Below the pieces are notes generated by a model. That model searched no databases and was not told the DNA's origin. It saw nothing but the letters and a program-made list of their open reading frames with translations. Shown here in pieces: positions 33,361 through 41,738 of a DNA stretch of 64,000 nt. The position numbers were made by a program, and so were the translations under genes. Each line of letters starts with the position of its first letter. The stretch's first letter is position 1. This DNA comes from CALAZP01 sp964410725 (GTDB taxonomy: Bacteria > Bacteroidota > Bacteroidia > Chitinophagales > Saprospiraceae): NCBI GenBank assembly GCA_964410725.1, contig CAYPID010000004.1:1-64000 (forward strand), in the 5' to 3' direction.

Positions 33361-35337
33361 CTACAGATTGCTGTCTACAATTTTGAAAGTAGTCCTTCTG
33401 TTTCTTTGATGTTCCTCTTCTGTGCACCTGGCGCAGATACAATCTGTCACAGGTGCTGTTTCACCATAGCCTTTAGCTCCTAATCGGTTGGCACTTATTC
33501 CCTTATCGATTAAGTAATTAACCACTGATTGGGCTCTTTTTTGGGAAAGCTCTTGATTGTATCGGTCCTGACCTCTACAATCAGTATGGGATGCCAATTC
33601 AATGGAAATATCTGGATTCAATTGCAACACTTCTGATAGCTTGTCTAAAACAGGGGCTGCATCTTCCCTAATATCCCATTTGTCTAAATCGTAATATACA
33701 TTAGCCAAAGTAATTTCACGTTGTTCAAATATTTTTTCGAGTTCAACCTCTAATTCAAATACTCGATTTGGTTGGTTGTTATCCAAACCAACATTTAGCG
33801 AATTGAATAGCGTTTGATTATTTAAAAATCCATTTTTAGAGGCAAAAATTTGATAATCAGTATTTTCATCTATAGATAATTCAACATAGCCCTCCTCATT
33901 GGTAATGAAATTGGAGGGCGCCTGAAAGATTGGTGAGTTAACAACCACTTTAGCATCTGTTAATGGCTTTCGACCCAGAATCTTACTTTGGGGATCTTCG
34001 GGATTGGCATATATTTTTTCAAGAATATATATTCTAAGCGCAATGCCTGCTATCTGATCAGCGGAAATTGCTTCCTCTGCAACTGCTTCGGGTATTTCAG
34101 ATAAAGGAATAGATTTGAAACCAAAAATATCATCTTCACCCACCCCCTCTAATACTCTCTTTGAAGTAAAAAAACCCTGACCATTGGGTAATTTCAGCAA
34201 ACTGAAATCGTCGTTACCGGAGTTAATTGGTGGTTGAAGGTTAGCAGGAACGGACCACCCTTTCTCAGAAATTTTTACTGATTGAAAAATATCTAAACCG
34301 CCTAAACCAGGATGATAATCAGATGAGAAATATAGCGTGTCTTCTAAGATAACTGGAAATTGCTCATTACCGGGGGAATTTATTCCTCTTCCCAGTAATT
34401 CAGGTTCATTCCAACCTACCTTATTTCTAGTAGTTTTCCAGATATCATATCCCCCAAATCCATTGGGATCATTGCAAGTAAAATATAAAATTTGCTCATC
34501 ATCAGATAAGGACGGATGAGCATAATTGATATCTGGTCGTTGAAAAGGCAATGGAGTGGGGACCGACCATCCACTATTTTCTTTTTTCACCACAAAAATT
34601 CTACAAAAGGCGTCTTTGCCTTTAGGGGCCGTACACCGTGTAAAAAAGGCGGTATTTTGTTCTTGATTGATGATAAAATTGGCTTCGTGCAGAGGCGTAT
34701 TAATTCCCGGTATGGATAAAGGAAGCACTCTATCATCTTTGAAATGATATTCAAATATATCAGAGAATTTTCGCCCAGTCCTTTCATAGTTATTTTCTCC
34801 AGTACTTTCCGTTCTATCGGACGAAAAATACAACACCCCCTCTGAGTAATCGGATGGACTGTAATCAGAAAAGGAGGAATTCAATGCTATTTCTTGAATC
34901 GCATAAGCAGGAGGTTGTTGCGCCCATTCCAGCGCTAACTCACAAGCTTTAATTTCCATCCGATATTCGTAAGGACTGCCAATTTCAAAGCCTAAATCCC
35001 TAAATGCTTGAATCGCATCTTCGTAATTGCCCACTGCTTTTAATGCAAAGGCATATTCCTTAAGCGCATCGATGCCATACTGATTGTCGTAAGCAATTTT
35101 ATACCAATTGACCGATTCATCTAACCGATTGAGATTGGCTAAAGACCGTCCTATCAAATAGGCAATGCTTCCTCTTTCAATTCTGGATTCAGCTTTTTTA
35201 TATTCCTTTTCTAAAAATTTCAATGCAACAGCGTATTGTTGTCGCTCATAGGCGAACTTGCCGTCTTTTACCTTTTGAGTATAGGTGCACTGTGTAGTTG
35301 AAGCTAATAAAACAAGGAAAAACAAAATCCATCGCAT
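33361..35337 (-). CDS. PorE-like TPR/PD40/CRD/OmpA outer-membrane-associated protein
   Basis: The 658-residue product has, in order: a signal peptide ending near Cys17; TPR-type helices (about 20-140); WD40-like PD40 beta-propeller repeats (about 150-400, with LYFSSDRTE, LYFTCNDPNGFGGYDIW and LYFSSDYHPGLGGLDIFQS); a carboxypeptidase-regulatory-like beta domain (about 440-515); and a C-terminal OmpA peptidoglycan-binding domain (about 540-655) with ELASHTDCRGQDRYNQELSQKRA. This is the domain order of PorE, a lipoprotein of the type IX secretion system that anchors the trans-envelope complex to peptidoglycan. The possible lipobox (STTQC) has Gln before Cys and is not canonical. Paralogues with the same layout exist, so the T9SS role is an inference. 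Confidence 0.82.
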   Translation of the reverse strand: MRWILFFLVLLASTTQCTYTQKVKDGKFAYERQQYAVALKFLEKEYKKAESRIERGSIAYLIGRSLANLNRLDESVNWYKIAYDNQYGIDALKEYAFALKAVGNYEDAIQAFRDLGFEIGSPYEYRMEIKACELALEWAQQPPAYAIQEIALNSSFSDYSPSDYSEGVLYFSSDRTESTGENNYERTGRKFSDIFEYHFKDDRVLPLSIPGINTPLHEANFIINQEQNTAFFTRCTAPKGKDAFCRIFVVKKENSGWSVPTPLPFQRPDINYAHPSLSDDEQILYFTCNDPNGFGGYDIWKTTRNKVGWNEPELLGRGINSPGNEQFPVILEDTLYFSSDYHPGLGGLDIFQSVKISEKGWSVPANLQPPINSGNDDFSLLKLPNGQGFFTSKRVLEGVGEDDIFGFKSIPLSEIPEAVAEEAISADQIAGIALRIYILEKIYANPEDPQSKILGRKPLTDAKVVVNSPIFQAPSNFITNEEGYVELSIDENTDYQIFASKNGFLNNQTLFNSLNVGLDNNQPNRVFELEVELEKIFEQREITLANVYYDLDKWDIREDAAPVLDKLSEVLQLNPDISIELASHTDCRGQDRYNQELSQKRAQSVVNYLIDKGISANRLGAKGYGETAPVTDCICARCTEEEHQRNRRTTFKIVDSNL

Positions 35338-35355
35338 AATGTCCCCAATTTAAAT

Positions 35356-35398
35356 AAATAACCCCAAATTAAAACCTTAGTTCTATTTGGGGTTATTT
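35356..35398. terminator. Intrinsic terminator-like hairpin after secDF
   Basis: AAATAACCCCAAAT (35356-35369) pairs perfectly over 14 bp with ATTTGGGGTTATTT (35385-35398), with a 15-nt loop. Read on the minus strand it lies 32 nt after the secDF stop and ends in TATTTAAATT, so it probably ends or attenuates the secDF transcript. It sits only 18 nt upstream of the PorE-like start codon, leaving almost no room for a separate promoter. Confidence 0.75.
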
Positions 35399-35430
35399 TA
35401 TTATTGGAATTACCTATCGGTAAAAATTCC

Positions 35431-38400
35431 CTATGCTTTAGCGGCTGCTTTGGAAAATCCTTTTCCCTGAGCGTTGCCAGCTTTAACTTTCAAATCTTTA
35501 CTTAAGTCAGAAAGAACTGGGGTGGCTATAAATACAGAGGAATAAGTACCCACAATGATACCTATTAGCAATGCAAAAGAAAATCCTTTGATGCTTGATC
35601 CTCCGAAAATGAACAATATGGCTACCACCAATAATGTGGTTAAAGAAGTTATAACGGTTCTACTAACAGTACTGTTGATGGCCTTATTAATAACTTCCGT
35701 CTTGTCATTCTTGGTGTAGATGTTCAAGAATTCCCTTACTCTGTCAAAAATGACCACGGTATCGTTAATAGAGTAGCCTATCACTGTTAAGATTGCTGCG
35801 ATGAACGCCTGATCAATCTCTAAGGAGAAGGGAAGGAAACCGTGACCAAGAGAGAATATGGAAAGAACGATTAAAGTATCGTGAAATAACGCAGCAACAG
35901 CGCCCATACTGTACTGCCATTTACTGAATCTGATGAAGATGTATAAGAAAATTAACAACAAAGCAAATATGGCAGCGTAATAAGCACTTACTTTAATGTC
36001 ATCTGCTATAATTGGGGTCACCTTACTAGAACTGGTTACGTGGGTTCCCGTGCCGTCAGGATCTTTGAAATTATCGAAATTAATATCAGTTGCCATCATA
36101 CCATTTACCCCTTGATATAGAGCCTCCATAACCAAATCAGCTGCATTGGCATCCGTATTATCTACTTGGAAATCGGTAACGACATTATAAGTGTTCTCTG
36201 AATCCACTGCTTTTACGATAGGTGTATTCCCCTCAAACGCAGTAGTTAAAACTGTTCTCAAATTCTCAGCACTAACTTCTTCACCTTCAAAAGTAATATT
36301 GTAAGAATATCCTCCCTTGAAGTCCACTCCTAATTCAAATCCTCTGGTGAAAAAAGAGGTCATTCCCGCTAAGATGACAATAGAACTTATGATATATCCT
36401 TTTTTCCTCATTCCCAACCAATCAATGTTGAGGTTGGCAAAAGCATTTTTGGAGATAGATGAATTGAATTGAATGGTCCTTGATTTTGACCACCAATCAA
36501 TAATCAATCGTCCTACTAAAACGGCGGTAAACAAAGAGGAGATAACGCCAATAAGTAAAACTACTGCAAAACCTTTAATTGGACCCAAACCAAAATAAGC
36601 CAAAACGAAGGCAGTCAAAATGGTGGTGACGTTGGCGTCAACAATTGCAGAATATGAATTATTGAATCCATCCTGAATGGCCATTAATAAAGATTTACCT
36701 TCCCTCATTTCTTCCCTAACGCGTTCAAAAATGATAACATTAGCATCCACGGCCATACCTATGGTTAAAACAATACCTGCAATACCTGGCAGTGTTAATA
36801 CGGTTCCGAATGATGCTAAAGCCGCGAAAATGAAGAATAGGTTAAGTAAAAGAGCGATGATAGATACAATACCAGCTCCACCGTAATAAAGAATCATGAA
36901 TACTAATACGATAGAGAATCCAATAACCAATGCGGTTATACTTTTGTTGATATTTTCTTGTCCCAAAGATGGCCCTACCAAAGATTCTTGAATGATTCTG
37001 GTTTCAGCCGGCAATTTACCAACCTGAAGAATATTTGCTAAATCCTTAGCTTCTTGGATATCACCTACACCAGTAATTTGTGAATCACCGGTAGTAATTG
37101 GGTTGATTACTCTTGGAGCAGAAACTACCTCATCATCTAATAGAATAGCAATTTCTCTATTATTATCCTGGGCTGCCTTGGTAGTCATTTGACCCCAAAT
37201 CTTAGTTCCCGTATTATCCATTTTGAGAGAAACTGTCACCGCGTTGGTCATCGGGTCTGGCTGAGCCCTGGCATCAGTAACATGGTCACCGCTTAAAGGA
37301 GCTTTTTCAGTTCCTCTCTCCAATCGGATGGCATATAGTTCATACCTATCAGTTACTTCTCCAGTCTGAAAGTCTTTAAATGGATCTTTAGCCCAATGAA
37401 ATCTCAAATCTGGAGGAAATAGAGAAGCGACTTCTCTTTTAGCCAATAACTCGCTAATGGTTCCTCTTTTGTTTTTATCGGCTAGACCCATAACGGCTAA
37501 CCCGTATTGTCCTGTGGAGTTGACTGTTAGGTTACTGAATAATGGACCTGCATTATTCAACGTTTGATTGAATACTGTATCTACAGATACAACAATATTT
37601 CTATCCTCGTTACCCAAAGAATCAATGGCATAAGTAGTATCAATGCTCAAAATCTCAGGGGTCAAGTCAGTACCCATGGTTGCGGCTAACTTTTCATTAG
37701 CTTCTACCATAGCGGCTTGGATACCTGGATCAGATATGCGATAGACGTTTTTGAATTCTAATTTTGCTGCAGCTTGCAAAAAAGACCTGGCTCGCTCCGG
37801 GTTGTCAATACCGGGTAACTCTACCAAAATAAGGTCCCTGTTCTGATCAAGAGACACATTGGGTTGTGTTACTCCTAATTTGTCGATTCTTTCTTTCAAT
37901 AATTTGAAAGTTAAATCGACTGTTTCATCAGCTTTTTCTCGGATAATCCTAACTACTTCTCCATCACTGGTTTCGAAGTTGATTTGATCTCTCAATGCTT
38001 CATTACGTGCAAAAATAGCAGCGAGGCTTTTACCCTCAGCATTTTTTCTATAGGCTTCAGCAAATAGGGTTACATAATCCGTTTGTGCATTTTTTAAAGC
38101 TTCGTCAGCTTCATCCAAAGCATTCAGGAAGATAGGTTCCTTACTCTCGTTAGATAATGCTTTTAAAAATCCCTTAAGATCAACCTGAAGTAATACACTC
38201 ATACCACCCTTTAAGTCAAGTCCCAAAGCCAACTGCTGTGATTTTAACTCTTGATAGGTGTAGGTCTTTAAATAGGGAATGGTGAAAACCACTTCAGATG
38301 AAATGCTATCCAAATAAGCGGTTCTGGCCGCCTTATAGACATCTCGTTTTTCGTCTTCATTTACGTTTGCCGCTGCCGCGATTGCTGTCTCCTCCGCCTC

Positions 38401-38499
38401 CTTTTCCACCCTGTTAGTAGGTATTAGAAATAGGTATTGAACCAATGTTACAATGGCCATTACGACAAGGAAGAACTTCACGATACCTTTGCCTTGCAT
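35431..38499 (-). CDS. secDF: Protein translocase subunit SecDF (fused SecD-SecF)
   Basis: The 1022-residue product joins SecD and SecF in one chain, usual in Bacteroidota. It uses the proton gradient to pull exported proteins through SecYEG. The SecD half has LGLDLKGGMSVLLQVDL (about 92-108), a large periplasmic P1 domain and the transmembrane motif TIGMAVDANVIIFERVREE; the SecF half has ELGVDFKGGYSYNITFEG and IGYSINDTVVIFDRVREF, and two sets of six membrane helices are expected. The long P1 domain (about 110-520) includes charged insertions compared with E. coli SecD. A -7 promoter element precedes it and a hairpin terminator follows it. Confidence 0.96.
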   Translation of the reverse strand: MQGKGIVKFFLVVMAIVTLVQYLFLIPTNRVEKEAEETAIAAAANVNEDEKRDVYKAARTAYLDSISSEVVFTIPYLKTYTYQELKSQQLALGLDLKGGMSVLLQVDLKGFLKALSNESKEPIFLNALDEADEALKNAQTDYVTLFAEAYRKNAEGKSLAAIFARNEALRDQINFETSDGEVVRIIREKADETVDLTFKLLKERIDKLGVTQPNVSLDQNRDLILVELPGIDNPERARSFLQAAAKLEFKNVYRISDPGIQAAMVEANEKLAATMGTDLTPEILSIDTTYAIDSLGNEDRNIVVSVDTVFNQTLNNAGPLFSNLTVNSTGQYGLAVMGLADKNKRGTISELLAKREVASLFPPDLRFHWAKDPFKDFQTGEVTDRYELYAIRLERGTEKAPLSGDHVTDARAQPDPMTNAVTVSLKMDNTGTKIWGQMTTKAAQDNNREIAILLDDEVVSAPRVINPITTGDSQITGVGDIQEAKDLANILQVGKLPAETRIIQESLVGPSLGQENINKSITALVIGFSIVLVFMILYYGGAGIVSIIALLLNLFFIFAALASFGTVLTLPGIAGIVLTIGMAVDANVIIFERVREEMREGKSLLMAIQDGFNNSYSAIVDANVTTILTAFVLAYFGLGPIKGFAVVLLIGVISSLFTAVLVGRLIIDWWSKSRTIQFNSSISKNAFANLNIDWLGMRKKGYIISSIVILAGMTSFFTRGFELGVDFKGGYSYNITFEGEEVSAENLRTVLTTAFEGNTPIVKAVDSENTYNVVTDFQVDNTDANAADLVMEALYQGVNGMMATDINFDNFKDPDGTGTHVTSSSKVTPIIADDIKVSAYYAAIFALLLIFLYIFIRFSKWQYSMGAVAALFHDTLIVLSIFSLGHGFLPFSLEIDQAFIAAILTVIGYSINDTVVIFDRVREFLNIYTKNDKTEVINKAINSTVSRTVITSLTTLLVVAILFIFGGSSIKGFSFALLIGIIVGTYSSVFIATPVLSDLSKDLKVKAGNAQGKGFSKAAAKA

Positions 38500-38538
38500 A
38501 GTTTTATTCTTTTTTTTGCTCGTTTAAAAAAAACTTCG

Positions 38539-38546
38539 CAAATATA
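38539..38546 (-). promoter_or_regulatory. Bacteroidota-type -7 promoter element for secDF
   Basis: On the minus strand this reads TATATTTG, a full match to TAnnTTTG, 39 nt before the secDF ATG. Transcription would begin near 38532, giving a leader of about 33 nt. No clear TTG -33 element is visible. Confidence 0.55.
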
Positions 38547-38572
38547 GTCGTTTTGGTAAACTTTTCATTTTT

Positions 38573-39502
38573 TTATAAAAGAGACCTCACGTTTTCTAAA
38601 GTAATTTCCATCAGTTTCTGTCGAGCCTCAATACTCGTCCAAGCTATATGAGGGGTGAGGATACAAAATGGATTGGAAAATAAGGGATGGTCTGCTGCTG
38701 GAGGTTCGGTATTGAGGACATCCAAACCCGCTGCAAATATTTTTCTTTCTAGCAGAGCTCTATGCAAATCAGATTCCACTATCAATCCTCCTCTAGCAGT
38801 ATTAATTAATATGCCACTTGGTTTCATTTTACTCAATAATTCATAGTTGATGATACCCGCATTAGAAGCAGTCAAAGGGGCATGCAAACTAATGACATCA
38901 GCATTGGAGAAAAGATTCGGCAAACTTTCGGCATTGATTTTTCCCGGAACGGGATGACCTCCCTCTCTTCCAAGTGCTAAAATTTTCATTCCAAAAGCCG
39001 CTCCTATTTTTGCTACAGCTTTACCAATAGTGCCGTAACCATAGATCCCTAATGTTTTACCAGATAACTCATGCATAGGATGCAACCAATAACAAAAATC
39101 TTTTTGTTTGGACCAATCCCCGGCTTTAACACTGCTATCGTGAATATCAATCCTTAATATAAGGTGTAATATCAAACCGAAAACCATCTGTGCAACTGAT
39201 TCCGTGCTGTAACCTTTGGCGTTGAGAACGGGAATTTTCCTTTGGGAAGCAGCCTCAATATCTATAATGTTGGTTCCAGTCGCAGTAACTACAATTCCTT
39301 GCAATTGTGGAAGTTGATCCATTATCTCCGGGGTAATACCCGCCTTATTTGTCAAAATAATATGTGCATCTTTAGCCCGTTCTGGAATTTGATGAGGTTG
39401 AGTACGCTCGTATATGGTAACGGATCCCAATTGTTGTAAAGGGGCCCAACTTAAATCACCGGGATTTAGGGTATATCCATCTAAAACAACTATGTTCTTC
39501 AT
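38573..39502 (-). CDS. D-2-hydroxyacid dehydrogenase (glycerate dehydrogenase-like)
   Basis: The 309-residue cytosolic enzyme belongs to the D-isomer-specific 2-hydroxyacid dehydrogenases. The NAD-binding motif is GIYGYGTIGKAVAKIGAAFG (about 145-164); the catalytic Arg, Glu and His lie in NTARGGLIVE, LDVLNTEPP and LTPHIAWTS. The N-terminal DGYTLNPGDLSW is typical of hydroxypyruvate/glycerate dehydrogenase-like members in Bacteroidota. The exact substrate (hydroxypyruvate, glyoxylate or another 2-oxoacid) cannot be decided. It is divergent from the next gene, which starts 38 nt away. Confidence 0.9.
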   Translation of the reverse strand: MKNIVVLDGYTLNPGDLSWAPLQQLGSVTIYERTQPHQIPERAKDAHIILTNKAGITPEIMDQLPQLQGIVVTATGTNIIDIEAASQRKIPVLNAKGYSTESVAQMVFGLILHLILRIDIHDSSVKAGDWSKQKDFCYWLHPMHELSGKTLGIYGYGTIGKAVAKIGAAFGMKILALGREGGHPVPGKINAESLPNLFSNADVISLHAPLTASNAGIINYELLSKMKPSGILINTARGGLIVESDLHRALLERKIFAAGLDVLNTEPPAADHPLFSNPFCILTPHIAWTSIEARQKLMEITLENVRSLL

Positions 39503-39540
39503 TTTGTATAATTGTATTGTAAAATCTAAATTTAAAAATT

Positions 39541-39777
39541 TTGAAATTTCTACCCGATATTAAGATGATTTTAGTGGGGTGCGCTACCCTGGGTTTGGCC
39601 CCTTTCACTCCAGAGCCACATATAATGGGAAAAATCCAGTGGATCCTTGGAGGTGCTGTTGGTATGAAACCCATTGACTGGTTTGATTCCTTGCTCCATG
39701 GGCTTCCTTGGATTTTGTTGTTGCTTTGGATTTTCGATTATGTCAAGCGAAAATATTTTGTGGCCCCTAAGCAATAA
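39541..39777 (+). CDS. Small membrane protein, function unknown
   Basis: The product has 78 residues from the TTG at 39541 or 70 from the ATG at 39565. It contains two hydrophobic segments, LVGCATLGLAPFTPEPHI near the N-terminus and GLPWILLLLWIFDYV near the C-terminus, with IMGKIQWILGGAVGMKPIDWFD between. This pattern resembles short Bacteroidota proteins often labelled 'RND transporter', a label with no functional support that I know of. The start is uncertain. It precedes the 635-residue exported protein by 51 nt in the same direction. Confidence 0.6.
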   Translation: MKFLPDIKMILVGCATLGLAPFTPEPHIMGKIQWILGGAVGMKPIDWFDSLLHGLPWILLLLWIFDYVKRKYFVAPKQ

Positions 39778-39828
39778 AATGCACTATCTTTTTTACGCTT
39801 GCGTTATAGTTGGGAAATTTTTGGTTGA

Positions 39829-41736
39829 ATGAAAAAATTACTATCGGTTATTGCTTTACTGAGCATTCACCTCTTTAGTTATGGACAGTTTATCACTGCC
39901 TCATTAGTGGAGTCTTGGAAACTTAACGAACTGCCTGGAGATGATTATAATTTGAATGCGGCCTACGTTTTTCTAATTAATCCACAAGCACTTAAAACTA
40001 CTTTTGAAGGGGAAAATCTTCAAAAAAGTGAGAAAAAAGAAATAGGACTGAGAAAAGGGGATTTTCCCAGATATATGTACTTGGCTGTTAATATTCCCAA
40101 CCCAATGGAACAGGGAGATAATATCACGATTCCTCTAATGATTCAGGATATGCAGAACCCCTCTCAGATGTCAAGGGTAACCGGATATGGGGGTCGGGTT
40201 TTGGAAAACATTCCCGATGAGGTTTTAGCAGAGGGCGATATCACGGCCAGTATTCAATTTGAAGCCATCAAAGACAACAATACCGTTGAGTTTTGGCAAA
40301 AAACAGCCAAAATCTCAATAGACTTAGGTAAAACGGCTACTTCATTGGTAGCCAATCCTGTGGCAGGGGGGATTTTTACGCTCACCCAACAAATTATCCC
40401 TCAGGTAAGTAAGGGTTTAAATTCTTTGCAAGCCGTAGATCAACCTGAAAAAATAAGTAGTGAATTTTTTATCAAATTGCTGAATCAAGAGTTGAGTGAA
40501 GACTACAAAGAAAAGGTCGTAGGGGCCAATTTGTATAAAATTCATTGGGATGCCGACAAACCATCGAGGACGAGATTGATTCGAAAAGAGTCTTATCCCA
40601 ATGTGCAGGCGGTAAAAGATGAAATCACCCTTTCCAAAATTCCTTTCATTCTAGTGGTTCAGAGTAAATCCGCATTTACTCCAAATCATAATCAATTAAA
40701 TATTTCTGAGGCCTATTTAGCAGAAAGTAAAAAGGCATTAGCCAAAATTCATAATGACCAGCTCAAAGAACTGGAAAGGGATTTTTTAGTTTGCCTGGAA
40801 CAAGCACTCTACATTAAAGAAGAGGTTGATTTATTCAAGCGAAGCCTCAATGCTCGGTACACCGATTGGTTGGCTTATGCGAAAGGGCTAAATGGATTGA
40901 TGAAATTATATCGGTACTCCCATGTGTTTTCGAATAACTCGGATTACAGTCGGTGGTATCAAACCTTGGAAAGTGAAGTCAGGCTTTGGTTTGATAATCC
41001 TCTTTTGGTTCAAGGCCTCGCGATGACGGACTTGCTAAATCAACCGCAAAGGGTCAACGAGAATTTAAAGGAATTGAATACGGCTTATGAGCAAATCAAA
41101 CTTTTAGATTTTTTTAGAGGTAAAATGGAAGTTTTGAAAGTCGGTGGTGTTTTACCAGAGGAATTGGAGCAGATGGAAATCAATCAGCGAATCAATAAGT
41201 TGCTGTTCAAATCGGAAACTGCTGTATTTGAAAAAGGTTTTCAATTGCCCAATTATATTACAGAAGGAGAGCGGCAAATCGAATGGTTAGAGGAGGAATT
41301 GAATCAAATGTATCCGCTCTGCAAATACTGCAGTGAAAAGGTTACGGATTTGACCACAGCCATCAGGCAGGCCAAATTCATGGAAAATCAAAGAAAATTT
41401 AGGGCTTTAAATGCAGAATTTTACGATCGTTTGGCTTGTTTGGAAGCCCTTGGAAGCCAGATAGACGGATACCTAGAAGCCCAAAATGAAAACCCTACGG
41501 TTCCGGAATCGGTTTTGTCGGGCATCAACGATGACTCTAGGCAATTCCGAAATTTTCTAAAAGAATACGCCATTATTGTCAATAAAGATGCAGCCATTCT
41601 CAAAGACGAGGAATTAGTCGATCAATTAGAAGCTTATCGAAATAACCGCATAGCTTTAGAATCTATTATCAGAAAATTAGAAAATATTGTCTTTGCTTCT
41701 GAAGAATCTAATTGTTTTTGGGCGTTAAGACCCTAG
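39829..41736 (+). CDS. Large exported protein of unknown function
   Basis: The 635-residue product has a clear signal peptide (about 1-19, ending SYGQ), so it is exported to the periplasm or outer membrane. The N-terminal third is rich in beta-type sequence; from about residue 290 on it is charged and predicted mainly helical, with possible coiled coils. A CKYCSEK motif (about 499-505) and a cysteine near the C-terminus (NCFWALRP) are the only notable cysteine features besides one in FLVCLEQ. There is no lipobox and no T9SS C-terminal domain that I can recognise. I do not know a family. It is complete, in good codon usage, and ends 2 nt from a convergent operon. Confidence 0.75.
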   Translation: MKKLLSVIALLSIHLFSYGQFITASLVESWKLNELPGDDYNLNAAYVFLINPQALKTTFEGENLQKSEKKEIGLRKGDFPRYMYLAVNIPNPMEQGDNITIPLMIQDMQNPSQMSRVTGYGGRVLENIPDEVLAEGDITASIQFEAIKDNNTVEFWQKTAKISIDLGKTATSLVANPVAGGIFTLTQQIIPQVSKGLNSLQAVDQPEKISSEFFIKLLNQELSEDYKEKVVGANLYKIHWDADKPSRTRLIRKESYPNVQAVKDEITLSKIPFILVVQSKSAFTPNHNQLNISEAYLAESKKALAKIHNDQLKELERDFLVCLEQALYIKEEVDLFKRSLNARYTDWLAYAKGLNGLMKLYRYSHVFSNNSDYSRWYQTLESEVRLWFDNPLLVQGLAMTDLLNQPQRVNENLKELNTAYEQIKLLDFFRGKMEVLKVGGVLPEELEQMEINQRINKLLFKSETAVFEKGFQLPNYITEGERQIEWLEEELNQMYPLCKYCSEKVTDLTTAIRQAKFMENQRKFRALNAEFYDRLACLEALGSQIDGYLEAQNENPTVPESVLSGINDDSRQFRNFLKEYAIIVNKDAAILKDEELVDQLEAYRNNRIALESIIRKLENIVFASEESNCFWALRP

Positions 41737-41738
41737 GA

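Noticed and set aside
33340..33420. Imperfect inverted repeat (AAGG-CTAC / GTAG-CCTT) at the leuS/PorE-like junction
   Set aside because: The pairing needs a bulge and a long loop, and no T-run follows on either strand; too weak to call a terminator.
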